Below the pieces are notes generated by a model. It did not search any database. It was not told the DNA's origin and saw only the letters and a list, made by a program, of their open reading frames with translations. A stretch of DNA of 64,000 bases, taken from DASPKT01 sp035626475. Its GTDB lineage: Bacteria; Pseudomonadota; Alphaproteobacteria; Azospirillales; Azospirillaceae. Location of the stretch: contig DASPNP010000022.1 of NCBI GenBank assembly GCA_035626475.1, positions 185,056 to 249,055 of the forward strand, read 5' to 3'. A program made the position numbers and the translations under genes. This document shows positions 17,200-25,531 of the stretch, one piece after another (the first letter of the stretch is position 1; the number at the start of each line of letters is the position of its first letter).

Positions 17200-18192
17200 A
17201 TGTCGCAGGATGAACTGGCCGCCCCGGCCGACGCCGCCACGGCTCCTACCGCGCCGCCCGATGCCGCGCCGGTGGTGAAGCCCTGGCCGGACGGGCCGCT
17301 GCTCCCGATGGATTTGGCGCCCGGCCTGACGGTGGGCGCGGAGCGGCTGGCCCGGCTGGAGGCCTTCTTCGAGGCGAACTGCCGGAACCCCGACAGCGCC
17401 TACCAGAACTTCTACCGCGGCTACAATTACACCGCCTATTCCGGTCCCAGCTTCCAGCGCATCGCCTACTGCATGGCCGTGCTGGCCGAGGTGGCGCCGC
17501 CGGGCGGCACGGTGCTGGACACCGGCTGCTTCGGCGCCGAGCTGCTGGCGCTGAAGTCGGAGCGGCCCGACGTCGCCATCAAGGGCCTGTCCTACGAGGG
17601 CTGCATCGCCACGGTGCAGGAGACGGGATTCGAGTTCGATTCGGTGCTGACCGGCGACCGGCTGGAAGTCTGGGTCAACAAGAGCGACCTCGAGCGCGAG
17701 CGCATGCCGTACGACGATGAAAGCCTGGACGTCGTCTCGGCCTTCGAGGTGGTGGAGCACTTCAAGTACGGGCCCCAGAACTTCATGGCCGAGGCGCACC
17801 GCGTGCTGAAGCCGGGCGGCGCGCTGGTCGTCACCACGCCCAACATCAATTCCATCCTCAGCATCTTCAAGATCCTCGACGGCCAGCACCCGCACGAGCA
17901 CCACGCCTATTTCCGGAACCCGGAATACGGCGTCGTGCATCCCTACGAGTTCAATCACCGGGAGCTGCGGGCCCTGGTGGAGGCGTACGGCTTCACGGTC
18001 GAGGTCTTCACCACCTTCTTCCGCGAGCATTATGTCCACTGCGCCGACAAGATGCGGGTGGTGCTGGACTTCATGGAGAAGGCCTTCCCGGGCACGCTGG
18101 CGCTGGGCCTGCCCGGCGACAAGTTCCTGGTGGTCGCCCGCAAGACCGGCCCCATCGCCAATCCCTACCCGCCGGAAGTTTTCGAGGGCTGA
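17200..18192 (+). CDS. class I SAM-dependent methyltransferase
   Basis: This 330-residue methyltransferase has an Ala/Pro-rich N-terminal 30 residues, then a helical segment, then motif I as VLDTGCFGAELLAL near 106-119. The central region reads DESLDVVSAFEVVEHFKYGPQNFMAE and the next strand GGALVVTTPNIN near 207-218. A C-terminal extension with NHRELRALVEAYGFTVEVFTTFF is also typical of the family. It follows the preceding methyltransferase by 25 bases and ends the block of three glycan genes. The substrate is not readable. Confidence 0.87.
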   Translation: MSQDELAAPADAATAPTAPPDAAPVVKPWPDGPLLPMDLAPGLTVGAERLARLEAFFEANCRNPDSAYQNFYRGYNYTAYSGPSFQRIAYCMAVLAEVAPPGGTVLDTGCFGAELLALKSERPDVAIKGLSYEGCIATVQETGFEFDSVLTGDRLEVWVNKSDLERERMPYDDESLDVVSAFEVVEHFKYGPQNFMAEAHRVLKPGGALVVTTPNINSILSIFKILDGQHPHEHHAYFRNPEYGVVHPYEFNHRELRALVEAYGFTVEVFTTFFREHYVHCADKMRVVLDFMEKAFPGTLALGLPGDKFLVVARKTGPIANPYPPEVFEG

Positions 18193-18251
18193 GTCTTACA
18201 ACCGGAAGCCCTGTCGCTGTATCCTGCGGGGCGGTCGGGCAGGGGGCGCGG

Positions 18252-21200
18252 GTGGCCGGGGGGCGGACCAGCATCTGGGCAGACGACAGGGCGCGGCTGG
18301 GCTGGACCCTGGCGCTGCTGTGCTTCTGCGCCACCGGCCTGCCGCGCACCTTCACCGCCGCGGCCGCCCAGTCGGTCTTCCTCGACCGGGTCGGCGCCGA
18401 GCTGATCCCCCTGACCTACGTCGCCATGGCGCTGGTGACGCCGCTGCTGGGCATGGCCTATGCGGCGCTGGAGCGGCGGCTGCCGCTGCTGTGGGTCAGC
18501 GCCGGGCTGGTACTGCTGGACATGGCGGTGCTGGCGGGGCTCCGGCTCGGCCTCGCGACGCCCTGGGGCGACGGCTTCGGCTTGGCGCTGGGTCTCTGGT
18601 ACCAGGTGGAATGGGCCCTCACCAGCCTGGTCACCTGGGTGCTGGCGACGCGGCTGCTGACCCTGCGCGAGGGCCGCGTCTGGTTCGGGCGCATCACCAT
18701 CGGCGGGCTGCTGGCCCAGGGGTTGGGCGGCCTTGCCGTCGGGCCGCTGCTGCAGGGCATCGGGCCGGCCGACCTGCTCTGGTTCAGCGTGCTGGGTGGC
18801 GCCGGCGGCCTGGCGTCGCTGGCCCTGCTGGCGCGGCTGGTGCCGCCGGGCGCAGCGTCCGACGCCGACGCCGAGCCGGAGGACGAGGCGCTGGCCCCGC
18901 CGGGCGCCGCCCGGGCGCGGCGGCTCTTCCCCATCCTCTTCGGCGGCTCGATCTTCGCCTATTTCCTGGTCGAGTACCTGTTTCTGCGGGTGCTGGAGAC
19001 CAACGTTCCCGACCCCGCCGACACGGCGGCGCTGCTGGGCGGGCTGTCGGCGGCGGAGGGCTTCCTCAGCATCGCCGTCAGCGCCGCCGCCCCCTGGCTG
19101 TTCCGCCGCGCCGGACTGCCGGTGGCGCTGGGGCTGCTGCCGGTGGCGCTGCTGGCGGGCGGGGCGGCGACGGGCCTGCTGATCCTGGCGGGCGGGCCGC
19201 TGCATCCGCTGGCGCTCTGGCTGGCCCTGGGCACGCTGCTGGTGGACGCGGTGCTGCGATACACGCTGGACCGGCAGGCCGGGCTGGCGCTGCTGCAGCC
19301 GCTGCCGGGTCGCGAGCGCACATCCCTGCAGCTGCGCATCGAGAGCCTGGCCGAGCCCGTCGCCTGCGGCGCCGCCGGGCTGGCGCTGCTGGGGCTGGGC
19401 ATGGCCGGTGCCGATGCCAGGCTGCTGGGCGGCATCGGCTTGGCCGTGGCGGCGCTGGCGCTCTGGCGGCTCTGGATCGGCGGCCGGGCGCAGCGCCTGT
19501 TCCGCGACCTGCTGGCCGAGGCCATCCGCCGGCGCGACCTGCCGGCGGCCGATCTGGCGCTCGACGAGGCCAGCCTGGAGATCGTGGCGGAGGGGCTGCG
19601 CTCCGACCAGCCGTCGCGCGTGCTCTACGCCCTCACCCTGCTGCAGGAACGGGCGCCCGGCCGCATCGCGCCGCGCCTGCCCGACCTGATCGCGCATCCG
19701 CAGCCGCTGGTGCGCTCGGCCGCGCTGTCCGCCTGCGCCGCCCAGCCGCATGAGGTGCTGTCGGCGCTGGGGCTGCAGGGGCTGGCGCTGGAGCGGCTGC
19801 GCGAGGAGCACGACCCGGCGCTGGCCGTCGCCATGGCCGGGCTGCTGCGCTCGCTGGGGCAGGCGGGGGCACTGGACGGGCTGGTACCCGCCCTGTTCCG
19901 CGCCCACACGGTGGCGGTCGCGGCGGCGCTGCTGGCGCACGGGACGGGGGAGGCGCGGGAGACCGCTTTGGCGCTGACGCGCGAGCTGACCGGCTCGCTG
20001 GCCGCCATCGACCGGGTGGCGGCGGCGCGCATCCTGCGGGCGGCGGCGACGCCCGACCTGGAGCCCTTCGTCGCGGCGCTGCTGGTGGACGGGGATGCCG
20101 AGGTGCGGCGCGAGGCACTGGGTGCCGCCGCCGCTCTGGGTGGCGCCGATCTCGCGCGGCTGGTGGTGGGGGAGATCGCGCGCGGCCGCACCGGCCGCGA
20201 GGCGCTGGACGAGCTGGCGGCCTTCGGCGCCGCCGCGCTGCCGCCCATCCGCGCGGCCCTGGATGCGGCCCTGCCGGGCACGGCCTGCCGCGTGCTGCTG
20301 GAGGGGCTGGCGCGGCTGGGGACGGCGGAGGCGCTGGAGCTGGTCGCCGGGCGGCTGGAGTCGGGCACGCTCGCTGAGCGCCGCTTCGCCGCCGCCGCCC
20401 TGGTCCGCGCCGGGCGCCGGCACCCCCGGCCGGAGCGGCTGTGGCGGGGGCTGGAGCGCGAGCTGGCGGTGCATGGTGGGCTGAGCCGCCTGGCGGCCGG
20501 AGCGGAGCGGGCTGGGCCGCCGGCGCTGGCCACCGCGCTGGCTGAGGAGGTCGCGGCCCAGGCCGAGCTCGCGCTGGACCTGCTGGGCGCCGGCACCGAC
20601 CCGTCGCGGCTGGCGAAGGCGCGGCGCGCGCTCCTCTCCGGTTCCGCGGAGGAGCGGGCGATCGCGCTGGAGATGATCGAGGGGTCGGCGCCCCGGCATC
20701 TCCGCGCCGCCCTCATGGCGCTGGTGGAACCGTCGGGAGCGCCGCCGGTGCCGGTGGACGATCTGGCCGCGGCGTTGCGGGCGCTGGGGCCCGACGATGC
20801 CGGGCCCTGGCTTCTGGAGATGGCGGCGCACGCGGCGGGAGTGGATGATGGGGACGCGACGGGCGAGGGGAGGGCGGAGGTGCTGACGGTCGAGAAGGTG
20901 CTGCTGCTGCGGTCCACCGAGATTTTCGCCGGCGTGCCTCAGGCGCAGCTGGCCGGGCTGGCGGGCCATGCCAAGGCGCTGGCGTTCCAGGCGGGGGAGA
21001 CGGTCTTCGCCGAGGGCGACTTCGGCGACGCGCTCTATGTCATCGCCGACGGCCGCGTGGCGGTGGAGCGGGGCGGACGCACGCTGGCCGAGCTCGGCCC
21101 CGGCGAGATGGTGGGGGAGATGGCGGCGCTGGACCCGGAGCCGCGCTCGGCCACCATCCGCTGCCTGGAACCGGCGCGGCTGCTGCGCATCGGCCACGGC

Positions 21201-21305
21201 GTCATGGGCCAGTTTATCGACGACTATCCCGACGTCGCCCGCTCGGTCGTGCGGCTGCTCATCCGGCGGCTGCGGCGCGCCAACGCCATGCTGGTGGCGC
21301 GCTGA
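18252..21305 (+). CDS. Npt-like membrane transporter fused to HEAT repeats and a cyclic nucleotide-binding domain
   Basis: This 1017-residue protein starts at GTG 18252 behind AGGGGG at 18241-18246. Residues 20-415 contain about ten to twelve hydrophobic helices with an MFS/ATP-ADP-translocase-like look. About 430-840 is a series of Leu/Ala/Arg-rich helical pairs that read as HEAT repeats (for example DGDAEVRREALGAAAALGG). About 890-1010 is a cNMP-binding fold with the cassette FAEGDFGDALYVIADGRVAVE and GEMVGEMAALDPEPRSATIR, the latter matching the phosphate-binding cassette. Related three-part proteins are usually annotated as Npt1/Npt2-family nucleotide transporters with HEAT and cNMP domains. 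The transported substrate and ligand are unknown. It ends 4 bases before convergent hddC. Confidence 0.8.
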   Translation: MAGGRTSIWADDRARLGWTLALLCFCATGLPRTFTAAAAQSVFLDRVGAELIPLTYVAMALVTPLLGMAYAALERRLPLLWVSAGLVLLDMAVLAGLRLGLATPWGDGFGLALGLWYQVEWALTSLVTWVLATRLLTLREGRVWFGRITIGGLLAQGLGGLAVGPLLQGIGPADLLWFSVLGGAGGLASLALLARLVPPGAASDADAEPEDEALAPPGAARARRLFPILFGGSIFAYFLVEYLFLRVLETNVPDPADTAALLGGLSAAEGFLSIAVSAAAPWLFRRAGLPVALGLLPVALLAGGAATGLLILAGGPLHPLALWLALGTLLVDAVLRYTLDRQAGLALLQPLPGRERTSLQLRIESLAEPVACGAAGLALLGLGMAGADARLLGGIGLAVAALALWRLWIGGRAQRLFRDLLAEAIRRRDLPAADLALDEASLEIVAEGLRSDQPSRVLYALTLLQERAPGRIAPRLPDLIAHPQPLVRSAALSACAAQPHEVLSALGLQGLALERLREEHDPALAVAMAGLLRSLGQAGALDGLVPALFRAHTVAVAAALLAHGTGEARETALALTRELTGSLAAIDRVAAARILRAAATPDLEPFVAALLVDGDAEVRREALGAAAALGGADLARLVVGEIARGRTGREALDELAAFGAAALPPIRAALDAALPGTACRVLLEGLARLGTAEALELVAGRLESGTLAERRFAAAALVRAGRRHPRPERLWRGLERELAVHGGLSRLAAGAERAGPPALATALAEEVAAQAELALDLLGAGTDPSRLAKARRALLSGSAEERAIALEMIEGSAPRHLRAALMALVEPSGAPPVPVDDLAAALRALGPDDAGPWLLEMAAHAAGVDDGDATGEGRAEVLTVEKVLLLRSTEIFAGVPQAQLAGLAGHAKALAFQAGETVFAEGDFGDALYVIADGRVAVERGGRTLAELGPGEMVGEMAALDPEPRSATIRCLEPARLLRIGHGVMGQFIDDYPDVARSVVRLLIRRLRRANAMLVAR

Positions 21306-21309
21306 GCTC

Positions 21310-22032
21310 TCAGCGGCGCTCGCCGTAGACCATGCCGTCGAGGACCTCCTGCGCGAGCGCGAAGGACTCAGGGACTCCGATGTCGATGAAGGGGCCGTCG
21401 GCCACCAGCGTCGCCGGCCGCAGCTCGGCCGCCCGCGCCTCCAGGAAATCCTTTTCGAAGGAGAAACGATCCGGCACCGGGTAGCGGTCGAACAGGTCGC
21501 GCGGCAGCAGGTAGACGCCGCCGTTGATCAGGCCCGGCCCCCGGCCGCCCGAGGCGGAAAACCCCGTCAGGCGTCCGTCCTCGACCGTTACGGTGCCGAA
21601 ACGGCTGGCGTCCTCCACCGGGCGCAGCGCGATGGCGAAGGGGGCGCCGGTGCGCGCCTGGGCGGCGGCAAGGTCGGCATAGGCCAGCCCCAGGAAGGTG
21701 TCGCCGTTCAGCGCCACGGCCCGCTCGGCCCGGACCTTCTCCAGCCCCAGCCGCAGGCCGCCGCCGGTGCCGGCGGGCTCCTCCTCGATCGCATAGTCGA
21801 CCGCCATGCCCCGGTAGTCGGTGCCGATCGCCTCGATGATCGCCTCGCGCCGGTAGCCGACCGACAGCACCGCGCGGGTGATGCCCTGGCCGCCCAGCCA
21901 GTCCAGCAGATAGGCCAGGAAGGGCCGGCCGCGCACGGGCGCCAGCGGCTTCGGCAGGTCCGGCACGGCGGAGCGCAGGCGCGTGCCCAGGCCCCCGGCC
22001 AGGACCAACGCCTCGGTGACGGGGGCCACCAT
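21310..22032 (-). CDS. hddC: D-glycero-alpha-D-manno-heptose-1-phosphate guanylyltransferase-like nucleotidyltransferase
   Basis: This 240-residue sugar-1-phosphate nucleotidyltransferase has the N-terminal signature ALVLAGGLGTRLRS near residues 8-21, the Lys of PKPLAPVRGRPF, and EEPAGTGGGLRLGL plus VALNGDTF, which hold the nucleotide and metal sites. The family makes GDP-D-glycero-alpha-D-manno-heptose from heptose-1-phosphate and GTP. It is told from other NTP transferases mainly by its partner, the heptose kinase hddA, which ends two bases upstream. It is the last gene of the minus-strand exporter operon. The remaining pathway genes (gmhA, gmhB) are not in the window. Confidence 0.82.
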   Translation of the reverse strand: MVAPVTEALVLAGGLGTRLRSAVPDLPKPLAPVRGRPFLAYLLDWLGGQGITRAVLSVGYRREAIIEAIGTDYRGMAVDYAIEEEPAGTGGGLRLGLEKVRAERAVALNGDTFLGLAYADLAAAQARTGAPFAIALRPVEDASRFGTVTVEDGRLTGFSASGGRGPGLINGGVYLLPRDLFDRYPVPDRFSFEKDFLEARAAELRPATLVADGPFIDIGVPESFALAQEVLDGMVYGERR

Positions 22033-22034
22033 GC

Positions 22035-23060
22035 TCAGCCCCGCCAGGCGGCGGCGCCGCCCTCCGAGAACTGGCAGAGCATCGGCGTGCCCTCGCCATC
22101 CTTGAGCGCGCGCATCAGCTCGGGCCGGCGGGTGGGATCGACCAGGAACATGACGAAGCCGCCGCCGCCGGCGCCCGAAACCTTGCCGCCATAGGCGCCG
22201 GCCGCCAGCGCGCGCTCATAGACCTCGTCGATGGCGCTGGAGCTGATCTTCGCCGCCGTGCGCTTCTTGCTCTCCCAGCTGCTGCCGAGGATGCGGGCGA
22301 CCTGGCGGATGTTGCCGCGCAGCAGCGCCTCCTTCATGGCGACGGCGTCCTGCTTCAGCCGGTGCATCGCCTCCAGGCTCTCGGACTTCTGCTCCTTCAC
22401 CGCCGCGACCTGCTGGTCGATGATGTTGGCGCTCTCCCGGCTGACGCCGGTGTAGTAGATCACCAGCGACGCCTCCAGCTCGCGCAGGATCGACTGCTTG
22501 ATGCGGAGCGGGTTCACGATCACGCGGTCGCGGTCGTAGAACTCCATGAAGTTGAAGCCGCCGAAGGTGGCGGCGTACTGGTCCTGCTTTCCGCCGGACA
22601 ATCCCAGGTCGATGCGCTCGATCTCCCAGGCCAGGTGCGCCACGTCGTACTCGCCCAGCGGCAGGCCCAGCCATTCCTTGTAGGCCTCGATCATCGAGAC
22701 CACGACGGTGGAGGAGGAGCCCAGCCCCGAGCCCGGCGGCACGTCGGCATAGGTCGTGACGGTGACGCCGAGGGGCTCGCCCTTGCAGAAGTCGCGCACG
22801 ATGCGGCGGTAGACCGCCTTGTGCAGCGCCAGCGGATCGCCCGGGCGGATCGTCTCCTCCGGCCCGCCCTCGTAGACGGCCTCGCGGTCGGCGGCGACGA
22901 AGCGCAGCCCCTTGTCCTTGCGCGGCTCCAGGTGGGTGTAGGCGTACATCCCGATCGTGCCGTTCAGGATGTAGCCGCCGAACTGGTCGCAGTAGGGGGA
23001 AAGGTCGGTGCCGCCGCCGGCGAAGCCGAGACGGAGCGGAGCCCGGGCGCGGACGATCAT
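22035..23060 (-). CDS. hddA: D-glycero-alpha-D-manno-heptose 7-phosphate kinase (GHMP kinase)
   Basis: Starting at ATG 23060, the protein has 341 residues, the normal HddA length. GHMP motif 1 is APLRLGFAGGGTDLSPY from residue 7. Motif 2 is the ATP-binding PPGSGLGSSST at 108-118, and motif 3 is KVSGAGGGGFVMFL near 294-307. The family phosphorylates D-glycero-D-manno-heptose 7-phosphate at C1, ahead of dephosphorylation and guanylylation by HddC. The start codon overlaps the end of the Wzt gene by four bases (ATGA), so translation is probably coupled. The much longer upstream frame overlaps Wzt fully and is not real. Confidence 0.88.
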   Translation of the reverse strand: MIVRARAPLRLGFAGGGTDLSPYCDQFGGYILNGTIGMYAYTHLEPRKDKGLRFVAADREAVYEGGPEETIRPGDPLALHKAVYRRIVRDFCKGEPLGVTVTTYADVPPGSGLGSSSTVVVSMIEAYKEWLGLPLGEYDVAHLAWEIERIDLGLSGGKQDQYAATFGGFNFMEFYDRDRVIVNPLRIKQSILRELEASLVIYYTGVSRESANIIDQQVAAVKEQKSESLEAMHRLKQDAVAMKEALLRGNIRQVARILGSSWESKKRTAAKISSSAIDEVYERALAAGAYGGKVSGAGGGGFVMFLVDPTRRPELMRALKDGEGTPMLCQFSEGGAAAWRG

Positions 23061-24421
23061 GCGACTGCCCTCGTGATGCGCTCGACCTCGACGTCGAGCA
23101 TGGGAATGCCCACCAACCCATGGTTTATGGGGCTTCCATAAACCTTGAGCGGGAGGGCGTCGTGAAGCCAATGCTGCTGCGTGTTCGACAGCGCGTCGCC
23201 GTCGGCCAGCGCGGCGCAGACCATGTAGTCGCCCGTGGGCAGCAGCGGCATCTGGAAGGTGAAGCTGGCGGTCATGCGGGCGCCGGGCGCCAGCCGCAGG
23301 TCGCGGTGCTGGTGCGACAGGTAGGTGTTGTCGCCGAACAGGTACTGGCCCAGCCGGTCCTTCAGGTAGAAGCCCACCACCGGACGGGCGACCTCCTCGC
23401 GGGCCTCCACCGTGACCGACAGCGTGACCACGCCGCCGGCGCGCACCAGCTCGGGCCCGCCGCCCTCCTGGCTCAGGCGCACGTCGACGATGCTGCCGCG
23501 CCGCTCGCCGAAGCCCGAGGCGTCGGGGTTGAAGTCCATGGGCTCCAGCGTGTGGCGGTACTTCTCCGCCTCCAGCATGGCGAGCCGCCAATCCTCGCTG
23601 CGCACCGCCCGTACCGAATTGTGCCGCGCCAGCACGGGGTCGGGCGTGTCGGAGGCGGCCGCCGCGGCCTCGGCCGCGAACTCCGCCAGATAGGCCTCGC
23701 AGACCTGCTTGGCCGGGCCGGACTGGCGCAGCACGCCGCGGTCCAGCCAGATCGCGCGGTCGCACAGGCTCAGCACCGCACCGGTGTCGTGGCTGACGAA
23801 CAGCACCGTGCCCCGGCGCTGGAAGTCGCGCAGGAAGCGCATGCATTTCTGGGCGAAGAACACGTCGCCGACCGACAGCGCCTCGTCCACGATCAGCACG
23901 TCGGCGTCGACATGCGCCGCCACGGCGAAGGCCAGGCGCGCGCTCATGCCGGTGGAATAGGTGCGCACCGGCTGCTCGATGAAGTCGCCGATGCCGGCGA
24001 AGGCGACGATGCTGTCGTAGCGCCGGTCGATCTCCTCGCGGGTGAGGCCGAGGATGGCGGCGTTCAGATAGACGTTCTCGCGGCCGGTGAAGGCGGGATC
24101 GAAGCCGGAGCCCAGTTCCAGCAGCGCCGCCACCCGGCCGTTGACCGCCACCGACCCGGCGCTGGGCGTCAGCACGCCGGAGATGATCTGCAGCAGGGTC
24201 GACTTGCCGGCGCCGTTGCGCCCGACGATCCCGACCGTCTCGCCCCGGCGGATGGTGAAAGCGACGTCGCGCAGCGCCCAGTGCTCGCCGGCGCCGGGGG
24301 CGTCCTTGCGCGGCACCAGGAACTGCATCAGCCGCTCGCCCGGGCTGCGGTACATGCGGTAGGCCTTGGACAGGCCTTCGGCGCGGATGGCGATGTCGGA
24401 GGTGGTCACGTCAGAGGACAT
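23057..24421 (-). CDS. wzt: polysaccharide ABC exporter ATP-binding subunit with Wzt C-terminal domain
   Basis: This 454-residue protein joins an ABC ATPase to a glycan-binding tail. Walker A is GRNGAGKST at 67-75, the signature is YSTGMSARLAFA near 157-168, and Walker B is DVLIVDEALSVGD near 175-187. From about residue 290 a beta-rich domain matches the Wzt_C fold (GSIVDVRLSQEGG, VGFYLKDRLGQYLFGDNTY). In O-antigen exporters this domain recognises the modified end of the chain. It would drive export of a completed polysaccharide across the inner membrane with Wzm. Its start lies inside the 3' end of wzm (11-base overlap), a clear operon. Confidence 0.9.
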   Translation of the reverse strand: MSSDVTTSDIAIRAEGLSKAYRMYRSPGERLMQFLVPRKDAPGAGEHWALRDVAFTIRRGETVGIVGRNGAGKSTLLQIISGVLTPSAGSVAVNGRVAALLELGSGFDPAFTGRENVYLNAAILGLTREEIDRRYDSIVAFAGIGDFIEQPVRTYSTGMSARLAFAVAAHVDADVLIVDEALSVGDVFFAQKCMRFLRDFQRRGTVLFVSHDTGAVLSLCDRAIWLDRGVLRQSGPAKQVCEAYLAEFAAEAAAAASDTPDPVLARHNSVRAVRSEDWRLAMLEAEKYRHTLEPMDFNPDASGFGERRGSIVDVRLSQEGGGPELVRAGGVVTLSVTVEAREEVARPVVGFYLKDRLGQYLFGDNTYLSHQHRDLRLAPGARMTASFTFQMPLLPTGDYMVCAALADGDALSNTQQHWLHDALPLKVYGSPINHGLVGIPMLDVEVERITRAVA

Positions 24422-25307
24422 CGGCGAACCCGCTGCGCAGGCGGCGGAAGGTGAACAGCCCCAGCACCGCGACCAGCCAGCCGGCGGCGGCGTAGCGCGC
24501 CAGGCCCATGAAGTCGGGCTGGTGGCCGAAGATCAGGATGGCGCGGGCCTGCTCGACGATGAAGGTCAGCGGGTTCAGCTGGATGGCGCCGCGGAACTCC
24601 TCCGGCACCGAGGCCAGCGGGTAGAAGATCGGCGCCAGGAACATCATCAGCGTCGTCAGCAGCCCGACCACATGGCCCAGGTCGCGCACGAAGACGCCGA
24701 TGCCGGCCAGCAGCCAGGAGATTCCCAGCAGCACCAGGCACAGCGGCGCCAGCAGCAGCGGCACGTAGAGGATGGTCGGCGGCAGCGGCAGCCCCACCAC
24801 CAGCATGGCGCCCAGCAGCACCAGGAACGACACCGCCCAGTGGAACAGGGCCGAGCCCAGATTGACGAAGGGCAGGATCTCCAGCGGGAAGACCACGCGC
24901 TTGACGTAGGTCGCCCGCTCCACCACCAGGTCGGGCGCGCGGGTGGCGGTGTCGGCGAACAGCCAGAACATGATCAGCCCGGCGAACAGCACGATGCCGA
25001 ACTCCGCCGGGTCGTCGCCGGCGGCCGCCTGCCAGCGCATCTTGAAGATGCTGTGGAAGACGAAGGTGTAGACCAGGATCAGCGCCGCCGGCGTCGCCAG
25101 CGACCAGAGCAGCCCCAGGCCGGAGTTGCGGTACCGCCCCTCGACCGCCCGCCGTGTCATCTGGCGGACCAGCAGCCCGTGGCGCAGCGGCAGCAGCACG
25201 GGGCCCAGCAGGAGGTCGGTCAGCCCGCCCGCGCGGCCGGCCGCGGCGGGGGTGGTGGGCTGGGGGGATGCGCTGGACAAGGTGGAAAAAGCTCCTTCCG
25301 GTGCCAT
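24411..25307 (-). CDS. wzm: polysaccharide ABC exporter permease
   Basis: I use ATG 25307, giving 298 residues with about six membrane segments. These include the hydrophobic stretches ALILVYTFVFHSIFKM, FGIVLFAGLIMFWLFAD, and the last helix AAAGWLVAVLGLFTFRRL. The ABC2-type motif is TYVKRVVFPLEILPFVNLGSALFHW, which contacts the ATPase. The open frame extends to 25433 with Arg-rich residues unlike a Wzm N terminus; M36 of that frame at 25328 is a second possibility. No strong ribosome site distinguishes them. It is the first gene of the wzm-wzt-hddA-hddC operon. Confidence 0.88.
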   Translation of the reverse strand: MAPEGAFSTLSSASPQPTTPAAAGRAGGLTDLLLGPVLLPLRHGLLVRQMTRRAVEGRYRNSGLGLLWSLATPAALILVYTFVFHSIFKMRWQAAAGDDPAEFGIVLFAGLIMFWLFADTATRAPDLVVERATYVKRVVFPLEILPFVNLGSALFHWAVSFLVLLGAMLVVGLPLPPTILYVPLLLAPLCLVLLGISWLLAGIGVFVRDLGHVVGLLTTLMMFLAPIFYPLASVPEEFRGAIQLNPLTFIVEQARAILIFGHQPDFMGLARYAAAGWLVAVLGLFTFRRLRSGFADVL

Positions 25308-25404
25308 CCGGCACGGGCGGCGTTCCATATCCCGAACCGTCCATCGCGGCAAGATCGCAAATGGTGGGGCGGACCGGCGGGGGGAATCGCAAAACCTTGA
25401 TCTG

Positions 25405-25433
25405 ATCTTACTAGTTACGAAGTCACTGGACAA
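25405..25433 (-). promoter_or_regulatory. candidate sigma-70 promoter for wzm-wzt-hddA-hddC
   Basis: On the minus strand TTGTCC (25433-25428) is followed after 17 bases by TAAGAT (25410-25405). It lies in the only AT-richer stretch of the 224-base region between wzm and the divergent PPC/FG-GAP gene. Transcription would begin about 90 bases before the wzm start. It was judged by eye only. Confidence 0.4.
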
Positions 25434-25531
25434 CCCCGTTCGGGAGTGGTAGTCGTGATCCTGCCAGAGGGGCGCCCTGGCCTCGCGGCCGCTTCGGCCG
25501 GCCGCAGCCCAAGTTCGGTAGCATCACACCC

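Noticed and set aside
18165..21197. 1010-residue minus-strand frame opposite the transporter/HEAT/cNMP gene
   Set aside because: Repetitive Gln/Arg-rich shadow with no initiation signal and no domain.
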